This document shows positions 34,140 to 43,183 of a stretch of DNA of 64,000 nucleotides, piece after piece; within the stretch, counting starts at the first letter, position 1, and each line of letters opens with the position of its first letter. The notes under the pieces are model-generated. The model had not been told where the DNA came from and ran no database searches. It worked only from the letters and a program-made list of their open reading frames with translations. Source of the DNA: Deltaproteobacteria bacterium. GTDB taxonomy: Bacteria > Desulfobacterota > Desulfomonilia > UBA1062. The DNA lies in contig JAKPDW010000084.1 of NCBI GenBank assembly GCA_029552245.1, positions 124,001-188,000 on the forward strand, given 5' to 3'. The position numbers and the translations under genes were made by a program.

Positions 34140-34799
34140 ATGGATCTCCAGCGGGTCTTGGGCGCATCGGAGCTCTTCGGGGGCATGGGCGGCAGGAGCC
34201 TCGAGAGGCTCCTCGCCATGGGCAGGCAAAAGGACTACGCGCGAGGCGACATCCTGTTCATGGAGGGCACCCCCGGCAACGAGTTCTTTCTCCTCCTCGA
34301 GGGCGAGGTGCGCCTGTACAAGACCACCCCCGGCGGGCAGGATGTCTCCTTGAGGATCGTCAGGCCCGCAGAGGTGTTCGCGGAGGTGATCCTCTTCGAG
34401 GAGCACGCCTACCCCGTGAACGCCCAGGCCCTGGGACCGGTCCGGGTCTTTGCCGTGCCGCGCGACGGCTTCCTGGAACTCATGGACGAGAAGGCCTTCA
34501 GGGACGAGTTCATCGCCATGCTCATGCGAAGGCAGCGTTACCTTGCGGGTCGCATCCTCTACCTGGCCGGCTTCGACGTGGAGGAACGGTTCTTCAGGTT
34601 CCTCATCGAGCACTATGGGACTGGCCCGGTCTACCGGGTGGACATGGCGAAGAAGGACCTCGCAGCGGCCATAGGCACGATCCCCGAGACCCTCTCGCGC
34701 CTCGTCAACCGCCTGAAAGACGTGGGCGTGATCTCGTGGGAGGGAAAGACCCTCGAGGTCGACGAGCACTACCTCGGTCATTTCCTTGACACGCCCTGA
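34140..34799 (+). CDS. Crp/Fnr-family transcription regulator
   Basis: A 219-residue regulator: cyclic-nucleotide-type sensory barrel (about 15-115, with RGDILFMEGTPGNEFFLLLEGEVRLYK), dimer helix and C-terminal winged helix (about 150-205; recognition helix in TIPETLSRLVNRL). The four Fnr-type N-terminal cysteines are absent, so it should not carry an Fnr [4Fe-4S] cluster; a haem, NO or small-molecule ligand is possible. IPETLSR is the E-SR motif that reads TTGA-type half sites, agreeing with the TTGAC dyad upstream. The longer frame from 34053 would run through that operator and is rejected. No ribosome site precedes the ATG. Confidence 0.9.
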   Translation: MDLQRVLGASELFGGMGGRSLERLLAMGRQKDYARGDILFMEGTPGNEFFLLLEGEVRLYKTTPGGQDVSLRIVRPAEVFAEVILFEEHAYPVNAQALGPVRVFAVPRDGFLELMDEKAFRDEFIAMLMRRQRYLAGRILYLAGFDVEERFFRFLIEHYGTGPVYRVDMAKKDLAAAIGTIPETLSRLVNRLKDVGVISWEGKTLEVDEHYLGHFLDTP

Positions 34800-34832
34800 G
34801 GCCTTCGGCTTGTCCCAAGCCCCGAGGCCCTC
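34798..34832 (+). terminator. Hairpin overlapping the stop of the Crp/Fnr gene
   Basis: GAGGCC-TTCGGCTTG pairs with CAAGCCCCGA-GGCC around loop TCCC, then TCTTCT. A strong but bulged stem with a short pyrimidine tail; likely terminator. Confidence 0.5.
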
Positions 34833-35092
34833 TTCTGCGGGCGGCGAGGGAAGGCGGCCAGGGCCCTTCGGCGTCCAGTTCCCCGGATAAAGCCTGGCAG
34901 ACGGGTATGATGCACATGCATTCCCCGTAGCCGGGCGCCGCTGTCGGGCTCGCCTGTACGGCTTTTCCCAGGACACAGGCGCGTGGGGACGCCTCGCCGG
35001 CCCCTGTGTGAGCCTGCACTCGGGCCGCCCTTATCCCCCTCACCGTAACACGCCGGTCCATGGGTCTGCGCTGGGCCGTCTCGAGGCTGGGT

Positions 35093-36007
35093 TCAGGCCC
35101 CCTTGTCCTCGGCGGCGTTCATGAGCTGAGAGGAGAGCATGCCCGCGAACATGAGCGCGCAGCCCGCAAGGCCCTTTCCCGTGAGGGTCTCACCGAGGAG
35201 CACCCACCCGCCGAGGGCCGCGAACACGGCCTCGAGGCACAGGATGACGGCCGCGTGCGAGGGCTTCGCCTTCTTCTGTGCCACCACCTGGAGGGTGTAC
35301 GCCACGCCCACCGACATGACGCCGCCGTACAGGATGGGGACGGCTGCGCCGAGGTACCCGTCGAGGGTGTTCGCCTCGAGGAGGAACGACACCGCAAGGC
35401 TCAGGCAGGCGCACACCGTGTACTGGATGAACGAGACGGCGAGCGCGTCGGTCTTCGGGGAGAGGTACCCGATGATGTGCACGTGGCACGCCCAGAAGAC
35501 CGCCCCCACGAGGACGAGCATGTCGCCGTAGGCGAACTCGAGCGGGCCCGAGACGCTCAGGAGGTACATGCCCACCGCCGCGAGCACCGCCCCCACCCAC
35601 GTCCCTGCATTCGTCCTGTGGCCGATCAGGATGCCGATGACGGGCACGATGACCACGTACAGGCCCGTGATGAAACCGGCGTTGGCCGCCTGCGTGTAGA
35701 CCATGGCGACCTGCTGGAACGAGGCGCCGGCGAACAGGACGAGCCCTGCAGCCAACCCGCCTCCCACCGGGACCCTCCATCGCGGGTCTTCACCCTGACC
35801 CTGCTCCCGCCGCGACGCGGACCTCCTCGCCAGAAGGGGCAGGAGCACCATCGCGCCCAGCATGAAACGGACGCCGTTGAAGCCGAAGGGCCCCACGTGC
35901 TCCATGCCCGCGCGCTGCGCCACGAAGGCGAGGCCCCAGATGGCCGCGGTGGTCAGGAGGAGGAGGTCGGAAGTGAAGGTCCTGCCTGTCGATGTCTGCC
36001 TTTCCAT
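35093..36007 (-). CDS. EamA/DMT-family exporter
   Basis: A 304-residue membrane protein with ten predicted helices arranged as two EamA repeats (about 15-145 and 155-290). Motifs include LLLTTAAIWGLAFVAQRAGM at the start of repeat 1 and ALGGWVLLGETLTGKGLAGCALMFAGM in repeat 2. Family members export amino acids, nucleotides or metabolites; the substrate cannot be read. The ATG at 36007 is used, with GAGG upstream; the open frame extends 143 codons further but is Arg/Pro-rich and not transporter-like. The gene is divergent from the rhomboid gene. Confidence 0.9.
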   Translation of the reverse strand: MERQTSTGRTFTSDLLLLTTAAIWGLAFVAQRAGMEHVGPFGFNGVRFMLGAMVLLPLLARRSASRREQGQGEDPRWRVPVGGGLAAGLVLFAGASFQQVAMVYTQAANAGFITGLYVVIVPVIGILIGHRTNAGTWVGAVLAAVGMYLLSVSGPLEFAYGDMLVLVGAVFWACHVHIIGYLSPKTDALAVSFIQYTVCACLSLAVSFLLEANTLDGYLGAAVPILYGGVMSVGVAYTLQVVAQKKAKPSHAAVILCLEAVFAALGGWVLLGETLTGKGLAGCALMFAGMLSSQLMNAAEDKGA

Positions 36008-36407
36008 GGTGTCGCGCCTCGTCTCCCCGCCTCGGCGGGGGTTCGCCTCGTCGTGTTCCCTGCGGATTACCCGGCCGGGCTCGGCCGAGTCAAGGACAAA
36101 GGCGCGTGCTCGTGCCGCGGGCATACCCGTGGAAGCGACCGTCCGCGGGTGGACACCCTCCCTTTCTCCCCGACGAGTGAAGGCGGTGGACGAGATGAGG
36201 GGCGGCATGGGCGGGGCCTTGGCGCCGTGGGGGCGGGCTCTCGGTGCGCTCTTGCCGCGCGGGCAACCCCTCGGCAGGTGCCCGTCGCCTGGGATGCGGC
36301 TTGAGGATGCCGCCTGGTGGAGGGCGGACAATCCGGTTTCACGCCAGGGCCCCCTATGGTATGATGCGCCAACTCGAGGCGCACGCGCCGATGGAGAGAG
36401 AGACTCC

Positions 36408-37172
36408 ATGATACCCATTCGAGACGACAACCCCACCGTTCACCCGACCGTCATCGTCTACGGGCTGATCGCCCTGAACGCCGCGGCATGGGTCTTCGTG
36501 CAGGGGCTCGGCACGTACCCGAGGATCATAGAGTCTGTGTTCGAGTTCGGCGTCATCCCAGGGGAGCTCTTGGGGCTCGTTCCCCCGGGCACCAGGGTCC
36601 CGGCAGGACCGGGCATGGAGTACGTGTTCGAAGCCGTCCCCAACTATTTCTCGGTGGTCACCCACATGTTCATGCACGGCGGCTGGCTTCACCTCATAGG
36701 CAACATGTGGTTCCTCTACGTGTTCGGCGACAACATAGAGGACGCCCTGGGTTCGGTGAGGTTCGCCTTGTTCTACCTTGCCTGCGGGCTCGCGGCGCTC
36801 GTGCTCCAGACGGTCACCCACCCCGCGAGCACGGTGCCCATGGTAGGGGCCTCCGGCGCCATCAGCGGCGTCATGGGCGCATACATCGTGCTCTTCCCCA
36901 GGGCGCCCGTGCACATGCTGGTCTTCTTCGGGTTCTTCTTCACCAGGGTGGTGGTCCCGGCCTTCTTCATGCTCGGCTACTGGTTCCTGCTGCAGCTCCT
37001 CGGGGGTTTCTTCTCCATGGCGGGCCCGGGCGGCGGGGTGGCCTTCTGGGCGCACGTGGGCGGTTTCGTGGCGGGCATGCTGCTCGTGAGGCCCTTCTGC
37101 GACCCCGAGAGGACCATGGCGTGCAAGCAGCGCCGCGGTGTGTTCACCGGGGTGGTGAGGAGGATCAGGTAG
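36408..37172 (+). CDS. Rhomboid-family intramembrane serine protease
   Basis: A 254-residue six- or seven-helix protease. The catalytic Ser is in VGASGAISGVMGAY (about residue 148) and the His in FWAHVGGFVAGM (about 215); the oxyanion-loop HMFMHGGWLHLIGNMWFLYVFGDNIED is present near 85-110. It cuts membrane proteins within the bilayer. Its substrate is unknown. The ATG at 36408 has GGAGAG upstream; the frame extends upstream without rhomboid features. Confidence 0.93.
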   Translation: MIPIRDDNPTVHPTVIVYGLIALNAAAWVFVQGLGTYPRIIESVFEFGVIPGELLGLVPPGTRVPAGPGMEYVFEAVPNYFSVVTHMFMHGGWLHLIGNMWFLYVFGDNIEDALGSVRFALFYLACGLAALVLQTVTHPASTVPMVGASGAISGVMGAYIVLFPRAPVHMLVFFGFFFTRVVVPAFFMLGYWFLLQLLGGFFSMAGPGGGVAFWAHVGGFVAGMLLVRPFCDPERTMACKQRRGVFTGVVRRIR

Positions 37173-37749
37173 CCTGCAGGGGGCGTGCGGCGGGGCCGCC
37201 CGAGGGGGCCTTCCGGCACGACGATGCAGGAGGACCTCCAGCCTGAGATCCCATGATCCGGGAGGCGTAAGGGTTGAAGGGGCCCCCCTCACATCCGGCC
37301 TTCGACCACGGCTGCCCCTGGAAGCGTCTTTCGGCCGCGGACACTCCCGCGCCTTCGTCGTGCCGCCTTGCGGGCACGAGAGCGAGCTGCCCTGCGGTGG
37401 AGGGCCTTCGTGCGCCTGCACGACGAAGGTCGGGTCCCCTGAATGCACGACGATCCGGGATGCCGCCAGGCGGTGCGTCGCCGCCTAGACGCCGCAGGCA
37501 AGACCGGTGTCCACGGGTGATCCTTGAAGGCGGGAACTGCGGGTCCCTGTGCATGGCGCACTCTCTCCCCGGTTCGAAGCGCCAGGCACCCGCAAGGCGG
37601 GTGATGACCTGTCCCTGGCGGCAGGGGAATGCATCGCCCGTTGAAGGGGTGCATGGACGAGGAACCCGAGCCCGGCCGCTCGTGGCGGGCTCTCACTGAT
37701 GCAGGCCCGGACCGGTGGACCCATGAGCGCGATGCCGGGCGGATGCCCC
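37173..37749. other. Intergenic gap with an inverted repeat
   Basis: CCTTCGTCGTGC (37352-37363) is mirrored by GCACGACGAAGG (37418-37429), a 12-base perfect inverted repeat with a 54-base loop. No gene is supported. The pckG promoter follows at 37750. Confidence 0.45.
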
Positions 37750-37778
37750 TTGATCGGAAAGGGCGATTCTTATATAGT
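37750..37778 (+). promoter_or_regulatory. Promoter of pckG
   Basis: TTGATC (37750-37755), 17 bases, TATAGT (37773-37778), about 40 bases before the pckG ATG. The stretch around the -10 is AT-rich against a GC-rich background. Confidence 0.65.
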
Positions 37779-37817
37779 CTTCCGTTACATTACCCGGACC
37801 GACACGAGGAGGAAGAG

Positions 37818-39608
37818 ATGAACATGGATTCCTGCAGGCACGAGGGTCTGAAGGCCTGGGTGAGAGAGGTGGCGGCCATGTGCCGTCCCGATTCCGTCTA
37901 CCTCTGCGACGGGAGCAGAGAAGAGTACGACCGTCTCATGGCGACGATGGTCGCAAGCGGTTCGGCCATCCCCCTGAACAAGAGGCCCGGCAGCTTCCTG
38001 TTCAGGTCGCACCCGAGCGACGTGGCGAGGGTCGAGGACCGGACCTACATCAGCACCCCCGACCCCATGGATGCTGGCCCTACGAACAACTGGATAGACC
38101 CTGTCGAGCTCAAGGAAACCATGAGGAGGCTCTACGACGGGTGCATGAGGGGAAGGACCCTCTACGTCATCCCGTTTTCCATGGGCCCCATAGGCTCCCC
38201 CATCAGCAAGATCGGCGTCGAGATAACCGACAGCCCCTACGTGGTCTGCAACATGCACATCATGACGAGGGTGGGGACGAGGGTCATCGACGAGCTCGGA
38301 AAGGACGGCGAGTTCATCCCGTGCCTCCACTCGGTGGGCGCGCCGCTTCAGCCGGGGCAGAAAGACGCCTTATGGCCCTGCGCGCCGATGGAGCAGAAGT
38401 ACATCAGCCACTTCCCGGAGGAGAACCTCATCTGGTCGTACGGCTCGGGCTACGGCGGGAACGCGCTGTTGGGGAAGAAGTGCCTGGCGCTGCGCATCGC
38501 GTCCGCCATGGCGAGAAGAGAGGGCTGGATGGCCGAGCACATGCTCATCCTGAGGCTCACGAGCCCTTCGGGCAGGAGGTACCACATCGCGGCCGCCTTC
38601 CCATCGGCCTGCGGGAAGACCAACCTGGCGATGCTCCAGCCCACGGTCGAGGGGTGGCGGTGCGAGACCATAGGCGACGACATCGCGTGGATGAAGATCG
38701 GGCCCGACGGGAGGCTGTACGCCATCAACCCTGAGGCCGGGTTCTTCGGCGTGGCGCCGGGGACATCCTACAGCTCCAACCCCATGGCCATGGAGACCGT
38801 CAGGGAGAACACCATCTTCACGAACTGCCTTCTCACCGACGACGGCGACATATGGTGGGAAGGGATGGACGGCGATCCGCCAGCCCACGGGATTGACTGG
38901 AAGGGCAGGGACTGGACACCGTCTTCCCCCGAGCCGGGCGCCCACGCGAACGCCAGGTTCACGACCCCGGCCAGGCAGTGCCCGTGCATCTGCCCTGACT
39001 GGGAGAACCCCGAGGGCGTGCCCATAGACATCTTCATCTTCGGCGGCCGCAGGGCGTCCGTGGTGCCGCTCGTGCACGAGGCCCTGAGCTGGGACCACGG
39101 CGTCTTCCTCGGGGCGACGGCCTCCTCCGAGACCACGGCGGCCAACATCGGCGACATAGGCGCCCTCAGGAGGGACCCGTTCGCCATGAAGCCCTTCTGC
39201 GGGTACAACATGGGAGACTACTTCCAGCACTGGCTCGACATGGGCGACCGCCTCGGGAGCAAGGCCCCCCGCATCTTCTACGTGAACTGGTTCAGGAAGG
39301 ACGACGCAGGAAGGTTCATGTGGCCCGGCTTCGGCGAGAACAGCAGGGTCCTCAAGTGGATGTGCGAGCGTGTCGACGGGGCCGTGGGCGCTCAGGAGAC
39401 CACCATCGGCCTCATGCCCCTGGAGAAGGATCTCGACCTGCAGGGCCTCGCCCTGGCGCCCGAGACCCTGAGGGAACTCCTCAGGGTGGATGACGACGCC
39501 TACCGGGCGGAGGCATCGAGCATCGAGAAGCACCTCGAGCAGTTCGGGTCAAGGCTTCCCGAGCGCCTGCGCGCGCAGCTCCTCGCCCTGAGGGAAAGGC
39601 TCGGCTGA
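37818..39608 (+). CDS. pckG: Phosphoenolpyruvate carboxykinase (GTP)
   Basis: The GTP-dependent type, converting oxaloacetate to PEP or running toward oxaloacetate in fermenters and syntrophs. The 596-residue length and [13 protein letters not shown] kinase-1 loop with the reactive Cys (about residue 270) are diagnostic, with [12 protein letters not shown] (metal) near 290, [22 protein letters not shown] near 130 and [15 protein letters not shown] near 410. The ATG has AGGAGGAAGAG upstream and a near-consensus promoter. It stands alone. A large hairpin follows the stop. Confidence 0.97.
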   Translation: MNMDSCRHEGLKAWVREVAAMCRPDSVYLCDGSREEYDRLMATMVASGSAIPLNKRPGSFLFRSHPSDVARVEDRTYISTPDPMDAGPTNNWIDPVELKETMRRLYDGCMRGRTLYVIPFSMGPIGSPISKIGVEITDSPYVVCNMHIMTRVGTRVIDELGKDGEFIPCLHSVGAPLQPGQKDALWPCAPMEQKYISHFPEENLIWSYGSGYGGNALLGKKCLALRIASAMARREGWMAEHMLILRLTSPSGRRYHIAAAFPSACGKTNLAMLQPTVEGWRCETIGDDIAWMKIGPDGRLYAINPEAGFFGVAPGTSYSSNPMAMETVRENTIFTNCLLTDDGDIWWEGMDGDPPAHGIDWKGRDWTPSSPEPGAHANARFTTPARQCPCICPDWENPEGVPIDIFIFGGRRASVVPLVHEALSWDHGVFLGATASSETTAANIGDIGALRRDPFAMKPFCGYNMGDYFQHWLDMGDRLGSKAPRIFYVNWFRKDDAGRFMWPGFGENSRVLKWMCERVDGAVGAQETTIGLMPLEKDLDLQGLALAPETLRELLRVDDDAYRAEASSIEKHLEQFGSRLPERLRAQLLALRERLG

Positions 39609-39614
39609 CCATTC

Positions 39615-39660
39615 TCCTGCAAGGGGAACAGGGCGCCGCCTGTCGGTGCCCGTTGCAGGA
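39615..39660. terminator. Long hairpin after pckG
   Basis: TCCTGCAA (39615-39622) pairs with TTGCAGGA (39653-39660), enclosing a second stem ACAGG/CCTGT. No U-tract; it may protect the 3' end or act in both directions. Confidence 0.45.
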
Positions 39661-40155
39661 AGGATGCCGCCTGGGCGTTGCGGTATGCGGGCATGTGTGT
39701 TGCCCCTGTTGCCACTGGGTGTTCTTCGGGACGGGAAGGTCTCGGCCGTTGGGCTTACCCGAACCGTGGGGGCCGGGCGGGAGGCCGTCACCACCGTGTC
39801 GCGCGCAGGAGTGTCGGCATACGGCGCGGCGCACTCTTTCAGAGTGACCATGGATTCAGGGGGATTCGAGTGTCGGCGCGATGACGCCGCCCCCCTGCAA
39901 GCAGGGGACGGGGCCCTACATCTGGAAGGAGGGCGTGGCGTTTGACGCATCCCCCATGCAACCAGCGGGCGGGGTCGGATTTTCCCTCCCGGGCCGCGCC
40001 TGTACCGTGGCTGAAGATGCGCCCGGCTGGGGTGCCACCGGCCCGAGCGGCCGCCTCGAGACCGTGGCGGCCGTGCCTGCCTCGACGGTGGGGCACCCTC
40101 GTCCCTCGCCTGTTCATACCCTGTCGTCCATCGCGCCACCGCAAGGGCTCGAGCG
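39661..40155. other. Intergenic gap with one small palindrome
   Basis: CCCCTGC-AA-GCAGGGG lies at 39892-39907. Otherwise nothing is supported before the promoter at 40156. Confidence 0.4.
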
Positions 40156-40184
40156 TTGACGCACCCGGCTTTATGTTGTAATAC
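40156..40184 (+). promoter_or_regulatory. Promoter abutting the dehydratase start codon
   Basis: TTGACG (40156-40161), 17 bases, TAATAC (40179-40184), close to consensus. The start point would fall at 40190-40193, at or next to the ATG (40193), and no ribosome site fits between them. This predicts a leaderless message. Confidence 0.65.
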
Positions 40185-40192
40185 AATCATAC

Positions 40193-41326
40193 ATGATGAA
40201 CAGGCATGATGGATGCTCGCCGTTGGTGGCGCCTTTCGTGGAGGCAGTGGACAACAGGGAGGAAAGACTCCGGGAATGGGCGTCTCTGGGCGCGCGCCCG
40301 ATGGGCTACCTGTGCACGTACACGCCCGTGGAGCTCATCCATGCGTGCGGTTTCCTCCCGGTAAGGCTGTGGGGTGGAGCGGGGCAGGTGAGAAAGGCCT
40401 ATTCCCACGTGCCGCCGTTTGTCTGCCCGTACCTGAGGCTCGTGGTCGAGCGTGCCGCATGCTCCACGTTCGACTTCCTCGTGGGCATCGTCCAGGGCTA
40501 CACCTGCGACGCGGCCTGCGGGGTCGTGAACGTCTGGAAGAACACCTTCGGAGGCGGTATCTGCATGAACCTGCCGCTGCCCTACAACGAGTCCGCCTCT
40601 GCCAGGACCTTCTTCGCCTCGTGCGCACACGACCTCGCCTCCAGGCTCGAGGCCCTGGGAGGGTGCTTTTCCGAGGAGAGGCTGGGGCGTTCGGTGGGCC
40701 TCTACGAGAGGATCAGGGAGTCTCTGGCCAGGGTGGGCGAGATGTGCAGCGGCGAGAGCGCCTGCCTGAGCGCGATGGACATAAGCGTCGTGGTGCAGGC
40801 GTTCTTCTCCACCCCGCCCGAGACCTACCTTGCCATGCTGCAGGAGCTTGAAGCCCTTCTCCAGGGCGCGCCGCGCGTGAGGCGGGAAGGGGTCCCGGTT
40901 CTCGTCTCGGGCAGCGTCCTGGAGGATGCAGGCGTGATCGGGCTCATCGAGGAAACGGGGTTCAGGGTGGTGGCCTGCGACCTGTGCACCGGGATACGCG
41001 CCTACACGCCCCATGCCGGGACAGGGTCGACGCCCATGGAAAGGCTCGCTTCCAGGCACGCGGCGCGCTTTCCCTGCCCTTCCAGGTCGAGGCCCCAGGA
41101 TCGCGTCCCGCTGCTGGCCGGGCTCGCGAGGGACTCGGGCGCAGCCGGGGTGATCTTCCTGATCCAGAAGTTCTGTACGCCGCACCTGGCAGACCACCCC
41201 CTGGTGGAGCGCGGCCTCAGGGATGCCGGCATCCCGTCCATCCTCATCGAGCTGGACGTGGAGGATACGATCGACGCCCGAACGGCCAACCGGCTCGAGA
41301 CGTTCGCGGCGCTCGTGGGGGGCTGA
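40193..41326 (+). CDS. 2-hydroxyacyl-CoA dehydratase/benzoyl-CoA reductase family, HgdB/BcrC-type subunit
   Basis: A 377-residue subunit of the family that removes water from 2-hydroxyacyl-CoA, or reduces benzoyl-CoA, by ketyl-radical chemistry. The family opening GARPMGYLCTYTPVELIHACGFLPVRL (residues about 34-60) carries a cluster-ligand Cys, with others in YTCDAACGVVNVW (about 103-115) and VIFLIQKFCTPHLADHPLV (about 325). It is followed one base later by the partner subunit. No ATP-dependent activator (HgdC type) or CoA-transferase is nearby, so the reaction cannot be fixed. The first ATG is used because the promoter ends there. Confidence 0.87.
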   Translation: MMNRHDGCSPLVAPFVEAVDNREERLREWASLGARPMGYLCTYTPVELIHACGFLPVRLWGGAGQVRKAYSHVPPFVCPYLRLVVERAACSTFDFLVGIVQGYTCDAACGVVNVWKNTFGGGICMNLPLPYNESASARTFFASCAHDLASRLEALGGCFSEERLGRSVGLYERIRESLARVGEMCSGESACLSAMDISVVVQAFFSTPPETYLAMLQELEALLQGAPRVRREGVPVLVSGSVLEDAGVIGLIEETGFRVVACDLCTGIRAYTPHAGTGSTPMERLASRHAARFPCPSRSRPQDRVPLLAGLARDSGAAGVIFLIQKFCTPHLADHPLVERGLRDAGIPSILIELDVEDTIDARTANRLETFAALVGG

Positions 41327-41327
41327 C

Positions 41328-42584
41328 ATGGCGAAGACGGGCAAGTCGGTCAAGAGGCTGGCCAGCGCAAGGGAACTGGCGACGCTCGTCGCCGGGTACT
41401 ACGAGGAATGTCACCGGGCGAAGGCCGAGGGGGTGCCCGTGGGGTGGATGCCCCCCATGAACGGCGGGATAGAGATCTTCTACGCCATGGGCCTGCAGCC
41501 GGTGTTCCCCGAGAACTTCTCTCCCGTGTGCGCGGCCTTCGGCGCAGCCTTGTCGCATTTCGAGGCGGCTGAGGCCATGGGGTACTCGAGCGACCTGTGC
41601 GGGTACCTCCGCAATATCGTGGGGTACGTTCATTCGGACATGCACGGGCCGGGTGTCCCCCTGCAGGGGCTCCCCGAGCCCGACATGATCATGTCCTTCG
41701 GCGGCGGGTGCGTCCCGGCGATGAAGATCTTCCACATCCTGGAACACAGGTTCCAAGGCGCCGCCGTGTTCAGGGCCGACATGCCGCAGGTGGCGGTGGA
41801 AGAGATCCGTGAGCACCACGTGGAGTACGCCACGAGCGAGATGCACCGCTTCATCGACTTCCTCGAGCGCACCACCGGAAGGAAGCTCGACATGGAGAGG
41901 CTCCGTGAGGTCGTTGCCCTGTCGGACGAGGCCTGCAGGCTCTGGGACGAGATCATGTCGTACCGGAGGTTCTCTCCGGCGCCGATCACGGCCTCCGAGA
42001 TCGGCATCATGTTCGTCATGGTGACCAGGCAGGGTACCAAAACCGCCGTGGAATTCCTCGAGAGGGTTCGCGACGAGGTGGCCCAGAGGGCGCACAAGGG
42101 CATGGGCGCCGTGGAAGACGAACGCGTGAGGCTCTTTTGGGACAACATCCCCCTGTGGCACAACATGGGTATCTTTAACTACTTCGAGAGCTCGGGAGGG
42201 GTGTTCGTGGCCGAGACCTACTCGGCTGCCTGGTCTCTCAGGCTCGACCCCGACGACCCGGTGAGGTCCCTAGCGCTCAAGAGCCTCATGTCGTACCCCC
42301 TCGTGTCCTGTGTCTCCATCGACCGCCGGAAGGAGATGGTCCTGAAGGCATGCCGCGACTACGCCATCGACGGGGCGGTGTTCCACAGGAACAGGTCGTG
42401 CGTGCCCATCTCGCTGGGCCAGGAGGACATCGCCCGGGCGCTCGACGAGGAGCTGGGCATACCATCGGTGTTCATCGACGCCGACCACATGGACAGCAGG
42501 TCCTTCTCCATGGCCCAGTTCCAGGCGAGGGCGGACGCGTTCATGGAGATCATCCTCGAGCGAAAGCGGGCAGGCCGCGCGTAG
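41328..42584 (+). CDS. 2-hydroxyacyl-CoA dehydratase family, HgdA/BcrB-type subunit
   Basis: A 418-residue partner of the preceding subunit. The C-terminal block NRSCVPISLGQEDIARALDEELGIPSVFIDADHMDSRSFSMAQFQARADAF (about 358-405) is the family hallmark, with further Cys in VCAAFG, DLCGYLRN and GGGCVPAMK. The position of the first cluster Cys in HgdA-like proteins reads PPMNGGIEIFYAMG here, without Cys, so cluster ligation may differ. It begins one base after the upstream stop (TGACATG). Substrate unknown; lactoyl-, phenyllactoyl-, hydroxyglutaryl-CoA and aryl-CoA are all candidates. Confidence 0.85.
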   Translation: MAKTGKSVKRLASARELATLVAGYYEECHRAKAEGVPVGWMPPMNGGIEIFYAMGLQPVFPENFSPVCAAFGAALSHFEAAEAMGYSSDLCGYLRNIVGYVHSDMHGPGVPLQGLPEPDMIMSFGGGCVPAMKIFHILEHRFQGAAVFRADMPQVAVEEIREHHVEYATSEMHRFIDFLERTTGRKLDMERLREVVALSDEACRLWDEIMSYRRFSPAPITASEIGIMFVMVTRQGTKTAVEFLERVRDEVAQRAHKGMGAVEDERVRLFWDNIPLWHNMGIFNYFESSGGVFVAETYSAAWSLRLDPDDPVRSLALKSLMSYPLVSCVSIDRRKEMVLKACRDYAIDGAVFHRNRSCVPISLGQEDIARALDEELGIPSVFIDADHMDSRSFSMAQFQARADAFMEIILERKRAGRA

Positions 42585-43013
42585 CCCCTTCGGGTAGAAT
42601 GCCGCAAGGCCCGCAGGCGCGCTTGGCCCTTCGGTGGGGCGCCCGTTTCGCGCGCGGCCTTCGCACCCTCCTTTTGGGTCTCGAGCCTTCTACGCGCCCA
42701 CCTGCCGTGTCATGGGGCGTAAAGCCGGCAGTACTCCCGGCACCGGGTGTGTCCGTCGTGTGCCGGGTTGGGCCCCGGGGTGCCTGCGCCGGCAAGGCGC
42801 ACACCCATCTCGTCGCCCCTGGAGCGGCCTTGGAACCTTGCCAGGGGAACCCCCTTGCCGGCAGGATACCGTCCTGACGCACCTGGACACCTGTGCCGCA
42901 GGGCGGAGACGCCCGTAAGTCTTTGACATTCCGTGCCGTGCAGGGGACCGGGAGACACCAGGCCGGGCATATCTGACCACCCGACAGGGATGCAGGACAT
43001 GGGGTGTTCTCGA
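42585..43013. other. Intergenic gap, nothing seen
   Basis: About 430 bases between the dehydratase pair and the GRE control region, same strand. No terminator or gene is supported. Confidence 0.4.
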
Positions 43014-43026
43014 ATTACCGCGTAAT
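43014..43026. promoter_or_regulatory. 13-base palindrome upstream of the sigma-54 promoter
   Basis: ATTAC-CGC-GTAAT, a perfect dyad centred about 61 bases before the predicted start point. It is a candidate binding site for a dimeric regulator of the GRE operon. Confidence 0.45.
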
Positions 43027-43054
43027 AACATAATGTTGGAGGGTATGCGTCCCT

Positions 43055-43069
43055 TGGCACCATCCTTGC
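43055..43069 (+). promoter_or_regulatory. Sigma-54 (-24/-12) promoter of the glycyl radical operon
   Basis: TGGCACCATCCTTGC matches TGGCAC-N5-TTGC, with GG and GC exactly 12 bases apart. The start point would be near 43081, about 100 bases before the GRE ATG. The motif overlaps the left arm of an inverted repeat GGCACCATCC (43056-43065)/GGATGGTGCC (43094-43103). Sigma-54 use implies an NtrC-type activator, which is not encoded in the window. Confidence 0.75.
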
Positions 43070-43183
43070 CTGGATGCGTCGGAGAAACCATGCGGATGGT
43101 GCCAGGCAGAGTCCGGTTGACGCCTGCGTGGTCGTGTCTTCAGGCCTGGACGCCGTGAAGAACCGGGAGAGGGGGGTCGTTCG

